Shown: positions 45,475-55,684, counted from the first letter of the stretch. The stretch: DNA of 64,000 nt from Oscillospiraceae bacterium (GCA_017415165.1 JAFQIY010000072.1:1-64000), one strand, 5' to 3'. The notes: generated from the letters alone by a model not told the origin. Numbers and translations: made by a program.

Positions 45475-48400
45475 ATGACCGTTACTAATTTCAGAGGTGC
45501 GGATTTTCTCGTTAACAGAAACAAGAAAACAAATTCCAAGCTCCAGAAATCCCTCGAAAAGCTTGCAAGCGGATATCAGGTTAACCGTGCTGCTGACGAT
45601 GCGGCAGGGCTTGCTGTTTCGGAAAAAATGCGGGGAATTATTGCAGGTCTTGACCAGGGCGTCAAGAACCTTAATGACGGCATCAGCTATCTCCATTCCG
45701 TTGACGGTTCCGCACAGGAAATACATAATATCGTTCACCGCCTTGAAACAATTGCTGTTCAGGCGGCTAACGGCACTTATGACAGCATCGACAGAGGTGC
45801 TCTCGACCTTGAATATCAGCAGCTTCTTGAGGAAATCGGTCAGATTACCGATACCTCCCATTTCAACGGACTTCCTCTTTTTGAAAAGCACCTTGAGTCC
45901 TACGGTCTTAACGAGGGCGTAGTTGTGCACGATAAAGCTGTTGTCGTAAACGGTCTTAATATGCCTCTTGTTATCGGATATACTCTCGATGACCAGCAGA
46001 AGGAATACACAATCAATGTTCCTTACGGCACATACAGCGCTGAGGAGCTTGCTGATATAATTGATACAGAGCTTTACGAAAAAGTTCCTAACCTTATTAT
46101 CGGCGTAAATGAAAACAGAGAATTTACAATCCAGTCCGAGCCCGGCAAAATCGACTATGTAGGCGGTCCCGGTGCAACCCTTTTCTATGACGCAACAATC
46201 GGCTCAGAGAGCGGTTACCTCCTTGGTGTAACAACCTTTGTGCACGAAAACGCAAAGCTTGAAATCTTCACAGGCGAAAACGACGTTATGTCCTTCCGTC
46301 TTGGCGACAGCGATACTATCCATTCAATTACTCTTGATGCAGGCAAATATACACGAGATGAGCTTATCGACCATATGAACGCTAAGTTTAATGCATCAGG
46401 TATTCCGGGCGATATCAAGGCAGTTCCTGAAACAAATGCACAAGGCGGTATGATTATCGGTATTGCCTGCAAGGAAACAATTACAGGTCTGACAGGCAAC
46501 TTCCTTAAAATGGATAATAAATCCTCTCCGATTTACGATATTGCAAACTATGGCTATACAAATAATACCCAGTCTGTACTTACAGGTAAAAAGGTTATCC
46601 CTGTAAATACCGAAATCGTAAGAGGCAGAAATGAATATTTTACCCTCGACCTCAGCTGGTATGGTGCAAATGATGCAGCCGAAACACGCAGAGTGCAGAT
46701 TAATCTTCTCGATAACTCGGAAAATGAAAGAACTTACCCAAATCCTTCCGACCTTGCAGCAAGAATTAACGAACAGCTTGGGGATATTCCTTTTGAAGCG
46801 TCAATCAGTTCCTCAGGAACTCTTGTAATCAAATCCGACCAGTACGGCGACAAGTGTAAGATTGACCTCGTTGAAAGCCGTGCACCAAGCGGACATATGG
46901 TTTATGACCTTTTTGACAAGGGTACTCTCAATAAGCTTAATCCGTCCGTAACAACATCTTCTTTCCGCCCTGCAAGCCTTACAGCAAATAAAAACCTCGG
47001 CAGCTCAATTGAAGTTCCTGCCAACGAAAATGAGCTTGTTTTCACGGTTGCAACCGACAGCGGAAACAAGACTATGTCCGTAACAGTTCCTCAGGGGACA
47101 TACACAGCAGGTTCTCTCCAGAATGCGCTTAACAATCAGGTTGCGGCAAATTATCCCGACCTTTCCTCAAAGCTTGAATTTAAAGTAGGAAGCACAATCA
47201 CACTTTCAGCAATCGAATACAGCGGTGCAGATATCAAGTCCTTCTCAGTTTCTTCCTCATCAAGCGGTTATGCAAACCTTATCGGCGGCGTTTACTATAC
47301 AGATAATTACACCATTAATCAGGGCAGCGAGAAAACCTACGCAAGCGGCTCAGGAACAATGCCGTCAGGTCAGCCAGCGGTTTCTTCCACAGCAGGTGAA
47401 ACCACTGATGTTGTTACATATTCAAATCAGGTAACAACAAATGCTCAGATTACACAGGATTATATCATTTACAGCAGCATTAGTCCGTCCATCAAGAACG
47501 GTTATCAGGTTGAGTACGATGACAGCGAGTCAATCATCGGTGACGAGAGAATTGAAAAGTTCCCTGCAACTATGACTATGGCAGGTGCTCTTACCCAGTT
47601 TACAGCAGCAGGAAAATCTCTCAAGGACATCAATCTTGTTCTTTCTGTAACAGATACAACAGGTTCAACAGCTTTCAATATCACAATTCCTAAGGGCTCA
47701 ACAAAGGATGAAGCTATTGCTGCAATCAATAATGGGCTTAACGGCAAGGCTGCAGCAAGGGCTGACGGCAATAACCTTGTTGTAACAACAACCGAAAAGG
47801 GCGATGGTGTACAGATTGCAACAGGCAGCTGCTCAATGGCAAATTCCGCACGCAAGAATACTATTGCGTCAAGAACAGACGCAGTTGTGGACGAAACTCA
47901 CAACAGAGTTTATGTACCGTCCTCAATGACAATTCCGAATGCTGCTTCACAGCTTCCGTATACAGTTGACAGTTCAAACAATAAGTTTGTTTTCAAGGCA
48001 GGTGCAACAACCTACAATCTTACCCTTACAGGCGACACATATACATCCGTTGCGGCAATTGCCAATGAGCTTAATGCAAGAATTGCAGAAGCTGACGGCG
48101 GCAATCCCAAGACAACTGTTTCCGTGGGAAGCAGCGGCAAGTCCCTTGTTTTCAAAGGACCACTCAAGGAAAGCGGTTCATTTACAATTGACACAGCAAA
48201 AACTACCTGCAATATTTATAAAACCAAAAATGTAAAGGAAACAGCAGGTAACCCGAATTATAATCCTGCAACAGGAAAAATCGAGGAACCTGCTTCCGTT
48301 ACCGCCGCAGGCTTTGACTCCCATTTCCCTATGACAGTTGATTCATCTAACAATACTATAACATTTACTTATAAGTCACCAACCGAAACCAGAAATGTGA

Positions 48401-50553
48401 CAATTGTTATTCCTGACAAAACATATAATTCCGCTTCTGAATGTGCACAGGCAATCAGCAACGTTGTCAGCAATGACCCCGCACTCAAGGACATTATCTC
48501 TGCAAGCTATGCATCAGGCAAGGGACTTACCTTCACTACCAAGAACGGCGGTAAAGGCTACTCCCTCAGCAACTTCGGCGGCACAGCAGGCTTTGACAAG
48601 TATATCTCCAAGACAAGCGCAGGCAGCAACGGTACAATTGATACAACAACAAATAAGGTTTACTATCCTGCAACAATCACAAACAATAAGTTCAACACCC
48701 TTTTCAGCGGTGACGGTCTTGAAGTCAATGCCAATAACAAGCACGTTGCCCTCACAATCAACGGCAATACAGTTGAATTTGACCTTACAGAGGGAGATTA
48801 TGTGGGCACAGCAGGTATGAACAGCCTTGTTTCCCAGCTTCAGACAGGCTTTGCAGGCAGCGGCGTGACAGTAGCGGCTTCAGCTTCAACCCTCACAATT
48901 ACAACCGATGCGAAGGGTACTTCCGCAACAATTTCAATGAGCGGTGCAAATACTTCTGAGGTTTTCAGCAAGTCCAACAACGTTGCAAAGGAAAGCACTG
49001 TTTCAAGAAATGACAGCAGATGTACAATTACTTCGAGAAATAATATTTCAAGCATAACAATTGAGAATTATAACAACAAGATGTCCTTTGATTACGCTAC
49101 AGATGTAAACGGCAGCCTTGTTACGGGCAGAGCGGAAATTACCGTTCCTGCAGGAACTTACACAGCCGACACACTGAAAACAGCACTCCAGACTGCTATT
49201 GACAACGCTCTCGGCAGCGACCAGCTTGTTGTTTCAAACAATAACGGAACAATCTCAATCAAGGGTGCAACCCCTTCCGATACACGCAAAATCAGCAATT
49301 TCAGCGGACGTCTTTTCGATAAGGTGTTCCAGAATGTAAGCTATACAGGTGTAAGCGTTCATACCGAAAAGAATGGTACTTCCCTCGGCAGTACGCTGTC
49401 ATATATTGTCGGCAGAAATAGCCTTGAACCATCAGGTAAGGATGAACAGCTTTCAGGCAAGGACGTTTGTATCTACACCGACCTTAACGACACAATGATT
49501 TTTGACCTTAACTACGGCGGACAGACTCACACCATCGAGTTTAAAATTCCTGCGGGTGATTACACCAAAAAGGAACTTGCAGATGCAATTGAACAGAAGG
49601 GCAGAGAAGAATTTGCGAAGATTACCGACTACACAGGCAACAGCTTCCCTGACGATTTCTTCAATGCATCAATCGGTCTTTCCGAGCTTGGAGTAGCTGA
49701 AAATAATACAGGTATTTCCAGTTCCGATAAGCTCGTTCTCTGGTGCAAGCTTCCCGATGACGGAAGAAACGGCAAGATTACAGCAATTATCGACGGTATC
49801 AGAGGCAATTCCGCATACAGAGTTTTCTACGACGCAACACGTTCTCCTCAGCCGTCAACATTCTACGGTAAGCCTGACCTTTCCGACGGTATCGTAATCA
49901 ATGATGAAAACGATACTCTCGGTTTTGAGCTTGACGGTGTACCTGCAAGCGTTGATATTCCTCACGGCGAATATACAGTGGAAGAACTTGCCGAACAGCT
50001 AAACAACAGCTTTTCTGCTGCAAGCTCAGACGTAAGAGTAGGTCACCGTAACGGCAGAATAATGTTCTATACCATTGAAAACGGTGATTTTGTGTTCAAT
50101 AAGTTCACAGGCAGCGCTGCAAATGATATTATCTACGGCGGCGAAAGCAGAGATGAGGATACTGATATCGGTATCCATAAGGGTCGCCGTACAGATGATT
50201 ATATTATGTACGAAAAGACACGCGTTGACGAACACCTTATGAGAATTAATACAACAGGTGTAACAACTGCCGAAAGAGCTTCAAAGGCAATCAACCGTCT
50301 TAACCTTGCAAATGATTACCTTTCCAAGCAGCGTGCAGTAAGCGGTGCTTATGAAAACCGTTCCGAGCACGCACTTGCAAACCGTCAGAACTATATCGAA
50401 AACCTTTCTGCGGCTGAATCGCAAATCCGTGATGCGGATATGGCAAAGCAGTATGCTGATTATACCAAATATCAGATTCTCAATCAGACACAGAATAACA
50501 TTTTCGGTCACTTCCGTAATCATCAGCAATCAGTGCTTAATATTATCGCATAA
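45475..50553 (+). CDS. Giant flagellin with modular central region
   Basis: The 1692-residue protein is three to six times a usual flagellin. Residues 1-150 form the conserved D0/D1 N-terminus (KLASGYQVNRAADDAAGLAVSEKMR as residues about 28-52, with IHNIVHRLETIAVQAANGTY). The last 110 residues are the matching C-terminal helix bundle ending SVLNIIA. The roughly 1400 residues between consist of about eleven beta-rich modules, each with an Asn-Asn or Asn-Asp turn, a strand pair and a (V/I)P-x-G-x-Y-T-x-x-E-L-like helix start. They should project from the filament surface. GGAGG and a sigma-D promoter precede it; no other flagellar gene is in the window. Confidence 0.95.
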   Translation: MTVTNFRGADFLVNRNKKTNSKLQKSLEKLASGYQVNRAADDAAGLAVSEKMRGIIAGLDQGVKNLNDGISYLHSVDGSAQEIHNIVHRLETIAVQAANGTYDSIDRGALDLEYQQLLEEIGQITDTSHFNGLPLFEKHLESYGLNEGVVVHDKAVVVNGLNMPLVIGYTLDDQQKEYTINVPYGTYSAEELADIIDTELYEKVPNLIIGVNENREFTIQSEPGKIDYVGGPGATLFYDATIGSESGYLLGVTTFVHENAKLEIFTGENDVMSFRLGDSDTIHSITLDAGKYTRDELIDHMNAKFNASGIPGDIKAVPETNAQGGMIIGIACKETITGLTGNFLKMDNKSSPIYDIANYGYTNNTQSVLTGKKVIPVNTEIVRGRNEYFTLDLSWYGANDAAETRRVQINLLDNSENERTYPNPSDLAARINEQLGDIPFEASISSSGTLVIKSDQYGDKCKIDLVESRAPSGHMVYDLFDKGTLNKLNPSVTTSSFRPASLTANKNLGSSIEVPANENELVFTVATDSGNKTMSVTVPQGTYTAGSLQNALNNQVAANYPDLSSKLEFKVGSTITLSAIEYSGADIKSFSVSSSSSGYANLIGGVYYTDNYTINQGSEKTYASGSGTMPSGQPAVSSTAGETTDVVTYSNQVTTNAQITQDYIIYSSISPSIKNGYQVEYDDSESIIGDERIEKFPATMTMAGALTQFTAAGKSLKDINLVLSVTDTTGSTAFNITIPKGSTKDEAIAAINNGLNGKAAARADGNNLVVTTTEKGDGVQIATGSCSMANSARKNTIASRTDAVVDETHNRVYVPSSMTIPNAASQLPYTVDSSNNKFVFKAGATTYNLTLTGDTYTSVAAIANELNARIAEADGGNPKTTVSVGSSGKSLVFKGPLKESGSFTIDTAKTTCNIYKTKNVKETAGNPNYNPATGKIEEPASVTAAGFDSHFPMTVDSSNNTITFTYKSPTETRNVTIVIPDKTYNSASECAQAISNVVSNDPALKDIISASYASGKGLTFTTKNGGKGYSLSNFGGTAGFDKYISKTSAGSNGTIDTTTNKVYYPATITNNKFNTLFSGDGLEVNANNKHVALTINGNTVEFDLTEGDYVGTAGMNSLVSQLQTGFAGSGVTVAASASTLTITTDAKGTSATISMSGANTSEVFSKSNNVAKESTVSRNDSRCTITSRNNISSITIENYNNKMSFDYATDVNGSLVTGRAEITVPAGTYTADTLKTALQTAIDNALGSDQLVVSNNNGTISIKGATPSDTRKISNFSGRLFDKVFQNVSYTGVSVHTEKNGTSLGSTLSYIVGRNSLEPSGKDEQLSGKDVCIYTDLNDTMIFDLNYGGQTHTIEFKIPAGDYTKKELADAIEQKGREEFAKITDYTGNSFPDDFFNASIGLSELGVAENNTGISSSDKLVLWCKLPDDGRNGKITAIIDGIRGNSAYRVFYDATRSPQPSTFYGKPDLSDGIVINDENDTLGFELDGVPASVDIPHGEYTVEELAEQLNNSFSAASSDVRVGHRNGRIMFYTIENGDFVFNKFTGSAANDIIYGGESRDEDTDIGIHKGRRTDDYIMYEKTRVDEHLMRINTTGVTTAERASKAINRLNLANDYLSKQRAVSGAYENRSEHALANRQNYIENLSAAESQIRDADMAKQYADYTKYQILNQTQNNIFGHFRNHQQSVLNIIA

Positions 50554-50554
50554 T

Positions 50555-50590
50555 AAAACAGTCTTTGATTAGCTTCAAAGACTGTTTTTT
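50555..50590 (+). terminator. Terminator of the flagellin gene
   Basis: AAAACAGTCTTTGA (50555-50568) pairs with TCAAAGACTGTTTT (50575-50588), followed by TT. Confidence 0.92.
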
Positions 50591-50629
50591 CGTTGAACTG
50601 CAAATATGCAGTGAAAATGAAAATATTTG

Positions 50630-50658
50630 TTGCATTTTCATATTTTATGTGGTATAAT
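50630..50658 (+). promoter_or_regulatory. Promoter of glnA
   Basis: TTGCAT and TATAAT are 17 bp apart, about 60 bp before the ATG. Confidence 0.75.
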
Positions 50659-50718
50659 GTTAATATTGGTTGTCGATTTGTACAACACAATTCAACATAA
50701 AATATTGGAGGTTATCAA

Positions 50719-52143
50719 ATGGCAAGAACAGTAAAAGAGCTTATGAATATGATTAAGGATAATGATATCCGGATGATTGACTTCAAAATCGTTGATATCA
50801 ACGGTCAGTTCCGTCACGTTACAATTCCTGCTGAACAGTTCAGCGAGGATACCTTAAAGGAAGGTATCGGCTTTGACGCTTCCAACTATGGTTATGCAGT
50901 TGTGGAAAAAAGCGATATGGTGTTCATTCCTGACCTTGATACAGCTATGGTTGACCCATTCTGCGGCGTGCCAACACTTTCTATCACAGGTAACGCAATG
51001 GTTATTGATTACCCAGAAAACAGACCTCTTGACCAGTATCCAAGAAATATCGTTCTTGCTGCTGAACAGTATATGAAGGATACAGGCATTGCTGATACAA
51101 TGCTTATTCTCCCTGAATTTGAATTCCACCTTTTCGATAACGCAGGCTGGTCTGTAACACCTGAAAGAATCGGTATGTACGTTGATACTTCACAGGCTTA
51201 CTGGAACAGCGAAACAGAGGGCAAGGGCTGCGTAGTTGCTCATCAGAAGAACTACCACATCGCTAAGCCATTTGATACTTCCTATGAGTGCCGTTCCGAA
51301 ATGTGTATGGAAATGCAAAAGGCTGGTATTCCTATCAAGTACCACCACCCTGAAGTTGGCGCAGCAGGTCAGTTTGAAATCGAGCCAATGCTCGGTCAGA
51401 TGTCCAAAATGGCTGACGCAACAATGATGATTAAGTACATTATCCACAATACAGCTCTCAAGTATGGCAAGGTTGCAACCTTTATGCCAAAGCCTGTCTA
51501 CGGCGAAGCAGGCAACGGTATGCACGTTCATATGCTTCTCCTCAAGGACGGCGAGCCGGTATTCTCCGACGATAACGGCTATTCACACCTCAGCCAGACA
51601 GCACACTACTTTATGGGCGGTCTGCTGAAGCATATCGCTTCCCTCTGTGCAATCACAAATCCAAGCACAAACTCCTTCAAGCGTCTTGTACCTGGCTTTG
51701 AAGCACCAGTAACAGTTGGTTACGCAACTTCCAACAGAAGTGCCGTAATCCGTATCCCTGCTTATGCTAAAACACCAAAGCTCAGACGTTTCGAAATCCG
51801 TAACCCTGACGCAACCTGTAACCCATACCTTGCTTATGCAGCAATCCTTATGGCAGGTCTTGACGGCGTAAAGAACAAGATTGACCCACACGCAAACGGC
51901 TGGGGACCATACGACTTCAACCTCTATAAGCTTTCCGACGAGGAAAAGGCAAAGCTTTCTTCCCTCCCAACAACTCTCGACGCTGCTCTTGATGCACTCG
52001 AAGCTGACCACGACTACCTCACAGAAGGCGGCGTATTCCCAGAACAGCTCATCAAGACATTCATCGCAAATAAGAGAAAGGAATGTTTTGAGCTTTCCAA
52101 GATTCCTCACCCAGCAGAATTTGACAGATATTTCAACCTCTAA
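50719..52143 (+). CDS. glnA: Glutamine synthetase type I
   Basis: The 474-residue enzyme makes glutamine from glutamate and ammonia with ATP in the cytoplasm as a dodecamer. Family signatures are present: FDASNYGYAVVEKSDM (GS I N-terminal Ser/Asn region), EFEFHLFD, the metal site in GQFEIEP, the ATP-binding NGMHVHMLL and the RRFEIRNPDATCNPYLAYAA block. The tyrosine context NLYKLSDEE resembles the adenylylation loop, though Firmicutes normally control GS by feedback and GlnR. The gene is monocistronic, with a strong promoter and terminator, GGAGG before the ATG, and codon use typical of highly expressed genes. Confidence 0.96.
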   Translation: MARTVKELMNMIKDNDIRMIDFKIVDINGQFRHVTIPAEQFSEDTLKEGIGFDASNYGYAVVEKSDMVFIPDLDTAMVDPFCGVPTLSITGNAMVIDYPENRPLDQYPRNIVLAAEQYMKDTGIADTMLILPEFEFHLFDNAGWSVTPERIGMYVDTSQAYWNSETEGKGCVVAHQKNYHIAKPFDTSYECRSEMCMEMQKAGIPIKYHHPEVGAAGQFEIEPMLGQMSKMADATMMIKYIIHNTALKYGKVATFMPKPVYGEAGNGMHVHMLLLKDGEPVFSDDNGYSHLSQTAHYFMGGLLKHIASLCAITNPSTNSFKRLVPGFEAPVTVGYATSNRSAVIRIPAYAKTPKLRRFEIRNPDATCNPYLAYAAILMAGLDGVKNKIDPHANGWGPYDFNLYKLSDEEKAKLSSLPTTLDAALDALEADHDYLTEGGVFPEQLIKTFIANKRKECFELSKIPHPAEFDRYFNL

Positions 52144-52153
52144 TATGAAAATG

Positions 52154-52187
52154 ACCGCCACGGTACAGTTGCCGTGGCGGTTACTTT
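52154..52187 (+). terminator. Terminator of glnA
   Basis: ACCGCCACGG (52154-52163) pairs with CCGTGGCGGT (52172-52181) around an 8-nt loop, followed by TACTTTT. Confidence 0.88.
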
Positions 52188-52228
52188 TGTTTGATTAGTA
52201 AACTATAATTTATGAGAGTGGAGTGTTA

Positions 52229-52288
52229 AGAGTGGAGTGTGGAGTTGATGTGTAAGTCATAGCTTTTCTTAACTCCTCACTCCACTCT
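52229..52288. repeat. Long inverted repeat rich in GGAGTG/CACTCC
   Basis: An 18-nt left arm (52229-52246) and right arm (52271-52288) pair at 16 of 18 positions around a 24-nt loop. The core GAGTGGAGTG also occurs just upstream of the left arm (52215-52224). It lies between convergent glnA and the ABC-F gene. It looks like a dispersed intergenic hairpin element and could end transcription in either direction. Confidence 0.75.
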
Positions 52289-52313
52289 CCAAACTCCAAA
52301 CTTCCAATTTGTC

Positions 52314-53867
52314 TTACACAATTTTAGTAGTCCACTGCTCCAAATTCCAGACCTCATCACAAACATCAAGATAAAACTCAGGCTCGTGGCTTACAAGAAG
52401 CACCGTGCCCTTGAAATTCCTGATAGCCGATTTCAGCTCGTCCTTTGCATCAACATCAAGATGATTTGTCGGCTCGTCAAGTACAAGCAGATTTATCTTT
52501 TTCAGCATAAGTCTGCACAATCGCACCTTTGCATTCTCACCGCCCGAAAGCACACGCATCTGCGACGTGATATGCTCCGTGGTAAGTCCGCACCTCGCCA
52601 GTGCCGCACGCACCTCCGCATTCGTCATCGCTGGGTATTCGTCCCATATCGTCTGTAAAGCAGTCTCGGAAGTAGCTTCCTCCTCTTGCTCAAAGTAACC
52701 AACCTCAACAAACTGGTCGTGTTCAACTTCACCAGAAACAGGCGGAATAAGCTTCAAAAGCGTCTTTAACAGAGTCGACTTACCCAAACCGTTTACACCT
52801 TTGACAGCAACCTTTTGTCCACATTCCAGCTTCAGTGACAATGGATTCGTAAGCGGCTCACCGTAACCAAGTACCAAATCCCTGCACTCAATTACCACAC
52901 GCCCTGGGGTACGTGCTGGCTGAAAGGAAAAATTCGGCTTCGGCTTCTCACTCATAAGCGTAATCTTGTCCATCTTGTCAAGCTTCTTCTGACGTGACTT
53001 CGCCATATTTGTCGTAGCAACCCTCGCTTTGTTTCTCGCAATGAAATCCTCAAGGTCAGCAATTTCCTTCTGCTGCTTTTCGTAAGCCTGTTCAAGCTGA
53101 CGCTTTTTCAGCTCGTACATCTTCTGGAAATTGTCATAGTCACCCGTGTACCTCGTCAGCACCGCATTCTCAACGTGGTAAATAACATTGACAACATCAT
53201 TGAGGAACGGAATATCGTGCGAAACAAGAATAAACGCATTTTCGTAGTTCTGCAAAAAGTTTTTCAGCCACGCAATATGATTTTCATCAAGGAAGTTTGT
53301 CGGCTCGTCAAGAATAAGAATCATCGGATTTTCAAGCAGCACCTTTGCAAGCAAAACCTTTGCACGCTGACCGCCCGAAAGCTCGGATACATCACGGTCA
53401 AGACCGATTTCACCAAGTCCCAGCCCGTTTGCGTATTCCGAAATTTTAGCGTCAATGGTGTAGTAACCGCTGTAATCGAGAATGTCCTGAATTTCGCCAA
53501 CCTTTTCCATAGCCTCAGCCATCTGCTCATCGGAGCATTCCGCCATAGAATCGTAAAGCGCCATCATTTCCTGTTCAAGCTCAGCATAGTGGGCAAAAGC
53601 ATCACGAAGCACGTCAGCAATCGTCTTGCCCTTTGTAAGCGTGCTGTACTGGTCAAGGTAACCCGTGGTAATGTGCCTGCACCACTCAATCTTACCCTCA
53701 TCAGGAGCAAGCTTGCCCGTGATAATGTTCAGAAATGTGGACTTACCCTCACCGTTTGCACCAACAAGACCAATGTGCTCACCCTTGAGCAGACGGAAAG
53801 AAGCATTGTTCAGAATTTGTCGTGCACCAAAACCGTGAGTCACGTTTTCAACATTTAAAATACTCAT
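52314..53867 (-). CDS. ABC-F family ATPase
   Basis: The 517-residue soluble protein has two ABC domains and no membrane segment. Domain 1 has GANGEGKST near residue 37, LSGGQRAK and LILDEPTNFLD; domain 2 has GVNGLGKST, LSGGENAK and LVLDEPTNHLD. The linker of about 80 residues (Lys/Glu/Arg-rich, about 240-320) is the ABC-F P-site tRNA interaction motif. ABC-F proteins act on the ribosome as translation factors, and some give antibiotic protection. Length and linker suggest the housekeeping YbiT/YkpA-like group rather than a resistance protein. Both Walker B glutamates are intact. Confidence 0.92.
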   Translation of the reverse strand: MSILNVENVTHGFGARQILNNASFRLLKGEHIGLVGANGEGKSTFLNIITGKLAPDEGKIEWCRHITTGYLDQYSTLTKGKTIADVLRDAFAHYAELEQEMMALYDSMAECSDEQMAEAMEKVGEIQDILDYSGYYTIDAKISEYANGLGLGEIGLDRDVSELSGGQRAKVLLAKVLLENPMILILDEPTNFLDENHIAWLKNFLQNYENAFILVSHDIPFLNDVVNVIYHVENAVLTRYTGDYDNFQKMYELKKRQLEQAYEKQQKEIADLEDFIARNKARVATTNMAKSRQKKLDKMDKITLMSEKPKPNFSFQPARTPGRVVIECRDLVLGYGEPLTNPLSLKLECGQKVAVKGVNGLGKSTLLKTLLKLIPPVSGEVEHDQFVEVGYFEQEEEATSETALQTIWDEYPAMTNAEVRAALARCGLTTEHITSQMRVLSGGENAKVRLCRLMLKKINLLVLDEPTNHLDVDAKDELKSAIRNFKGTVLLVSHEPEFYLDVCDEVWNLEQWTTKIV

Positions 53868-53951
53868 ATTTTCAATCCCTTTTTATTTACATAAGTAATA
53901 ACAGTTTAGCAGAAATTGCCGTGAATGTCAATCAGGGAATAAAATAATCTG

Positions 53952-53980
53952 TTGCTTAACTGAAATATCTGTGTTATAAT
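53952..53980 (+). promoter_or_regulatory. Promoter of the lipoprotein gene at 54013
   Basis: TTGCTT and TATAAT are 17 bp apart, 33 bp before the ATG. Confidence 0.75.
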
Positions 53981-54012
53981 ATTATAAACAACATTGAAAC
54001 GGAGGACATTTT

Positions 54013-54867
54013 ATGATAAAGAGAAAATTGTTTTCAGCAGCCCTTGCGGCAGTAATCTGCTGTGGGTTTTCCGCCTGCGATGAAGTGGAGTATACAGAAA
54101 ACACAAGTAAATATGGATTTAATTCGGCAGAAGAAGTTGAAAATATGAGTGATGAAGAACTCTTATTAATTTATGAAAACGGTTATTCCATTGATGAATT
54201 TTACAGCGAAGGAACATACGAGAAAGTAAGCACATTTGATGTTCCTTTGGAAGAAAGAAGTGTAACATTTACAGCACTTGTATCAACAAGCGATATAAGT
54301 TCGGAAATTAATTTGAAAAAGGCTTTACCATCAGATGAAGTCAATGAATATGCTGAATTTGATATAAGAGAATTTGCTGATGAAGATGATGAAATAATGT
54401 GTGTTGGAGAAAATGATTATTATATCGTATACCGTCAACTCTCTTATGGCGAGTATACAGTTGAAAACGAAGATGACAATGCCGTAACAGAAAAATTATT
54501 AAATGAACGCAGGACAGCATATTTTAAAACTTTTATTGTGGACCATGAAAGTGATAGTTTATTGCTTTTAGGTAAGTTGAATAAAAAATATGTTGTACAG
54601 CAAATGGATTTATTATTGATGAATAACGTTAATAATCGTATCATTTATCGTGAAATTGAAGAAAATAAATCGAGTTATATTTACAGTATTTATTATTTTT
54701 TATACAGTGGCGGAGATTGGGGTTTGGATTCTTCAGTTTCAATATGTAAAAACATATATACAATTGATAAAAAGACCCATTCAGTTGAAGTGACATATGA
54801 AGACATAATGGAAACGCGTATTCCGGGTACAGCACTTTCATTGGATTGGTTAAAAGATAAAGAATAA
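54013..54867 (+). CDS. Hypothetical lipoprotein
   Basis: The 284-residue protein has a signal peptide with lipobox GFSAC (cysteine near 22) and is otherwise hydrophilic and acidic. A short block FNSAEEVENMSDEELLLIYENGYSIDEFY (residues about 36-64) is likely helical. The later part looks like alternating beta strands. I recognise no family. Base composition is more AT-rich than its neighbours, with AAT, AAA and GAA codons frequent, which may indicate a transferred gene. It has its own promoter, a GGAGG site and a terminator. Confidence 0.75.
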   Translation: MIKRKLFSAALAAVICCGFSACDEVEYTENTSKYGFNSAEEVENMSDEELLLIYENGYSIDEFYSEGTYEKVSTFDVPLEERSVTFTALVSTSDISSEINLKKALPSDEVNEYAEFDIREFADEDDEIMCVGENDYYIVYRQLSYGEYTVENEDDNAVTEKLLNERRTAYFKTFIVDHESDSLLLLGKLNKKYVVQQMDLLLMNNVNNRIIYREIEENKSSYIYSIYYFLYSGGDWGLDSSVSICKNIYTIDKKTHSVEVTYEDIMETRIPGTALSLDWLKDKE

Positions 54868-54870
54868 AAT

Positions 54871-54911
54871 GATAAAACCTCTTTTCTGATATCAGGAAAG
54901 AGGTTTTTATC
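54871..54911 (+). terminator. Terminator of the lipoprotein gene
   Basis: A nearly perfect palindrome centred at CTGAT/ATCAG (54886-54895), with arms running through AAACCTC and GAGGTTT, ends in TTTTAT. Confidence 0.88.
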
Positions 54912-54973
54912 ATAGGACATTCTTTCAGCTGCATATTGTAAAATACAATCTATTGTACCATGGAGCTGAGAAA

Positions 54974-55684
54974 ATGTTTGAACTATTTAACCTGCTGTTT
55001 GACAACCTGCTTTTTTTCGCCCTGCATCTTGAAACAGGAAACGTATTTCCGAAACCCTTGTCCGCCGCCGAGGAGGAAGACTGCTTCCGTAAAATGCACG
55101 AGGGGGACACCGCCGCCCGAAGCAAGCTTATCGAGCACAATATACGTCTTGTTGCGCACATTATAAAAAAGTATTACAACGTAACAACCGACCAGGAGGA
55201 TTTGATTTCCATAGGAACAATCGGACTCATCAAAGCGGTGTCAACCTTTGACTATTCCAAAAAAACAAGGTTCGCTACCTACGCCTCTCGGTGTATTGAA
55301 AACGAAATTCTTATGCACTTCCGTTCCCTGAAGAAAACCGCAGGGGACATTTACTTTGACGAGCCGATTGACACCGATAAAGAGGGAAACCAGCTTACTC
55401 TTATAGACATTATCGCCGAGGACGACGGAATAGTTGACAAAATCGACCTTAACATCAAATCTGAGCAGCTTTACCGCTTCATAGATGAATGCCTTGACGA
55501 GCGTGAGCTGACCATTATAAAGCACCGTTACGGCTTGTACGGCTGCAAACCGCTGACGCAGCGGGAGGTTGCGGAAAAGCTTGATATTTCCCGTTCCTAC
55601 GTTTCGAGGATTGAGAAAAAGGCATTGCAGTCGCTTAGAAAAAAGTATGAGCGTACATCTATTTTTGACAAGCGAAAAAAATAA
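54974..55684 (+). CDS. sigK: RNA polymerase sporulation sigma factor, sigma-K type
   Basis: From the ATG at 54974 the protein has 236 residues. The N-terminus FPKPLSAAEEEDCFRKMHEGD is the processed-start region of sigma-K. Region 2 contains LVAHIIKKYYN and DLISIGTIGLIKAVSTFDY with the -10 recognition block RFATYASRCIENEILMHFR (residues about 105-123). Region 4 is complete (REVAEKLDISRSYVSRIEKKAL, about 202-223). In spore formers sigma-K directs late mother-cell genes. The gene is intact, with no intervening element of the skin type. The ribosome site is weak (GGAG at distance). Confidence 0.92.
   Translation: MFELFNLLFDNLLFFALHLETGNVFPKPLSAAEEEDCFRKMHEGDTAARSKLIEHNIRLVAHIIKKYYNVTTDQEDLISIGTIGLIKAVSTFDYSKKTRFATYASRCIENEILMHFRSLKKTAGDIYFDEPIDTDKEGNQLTLIDIIAEDDGIVDKIDLNIKSEQLYRFIDECLDERELTIIKHRYGLYGCKPLTQREVAEKLDISRSYVSRIEKKALQSLRKKYERTSIFDKRKK

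Noticed and set aside
52314..53867. ABC-F ribosomal protection resistance gene
   Set aside because: The linker and length resemble housekeeping YbiT/YkpA-like members; nothing in the sequence shows a resistance role.
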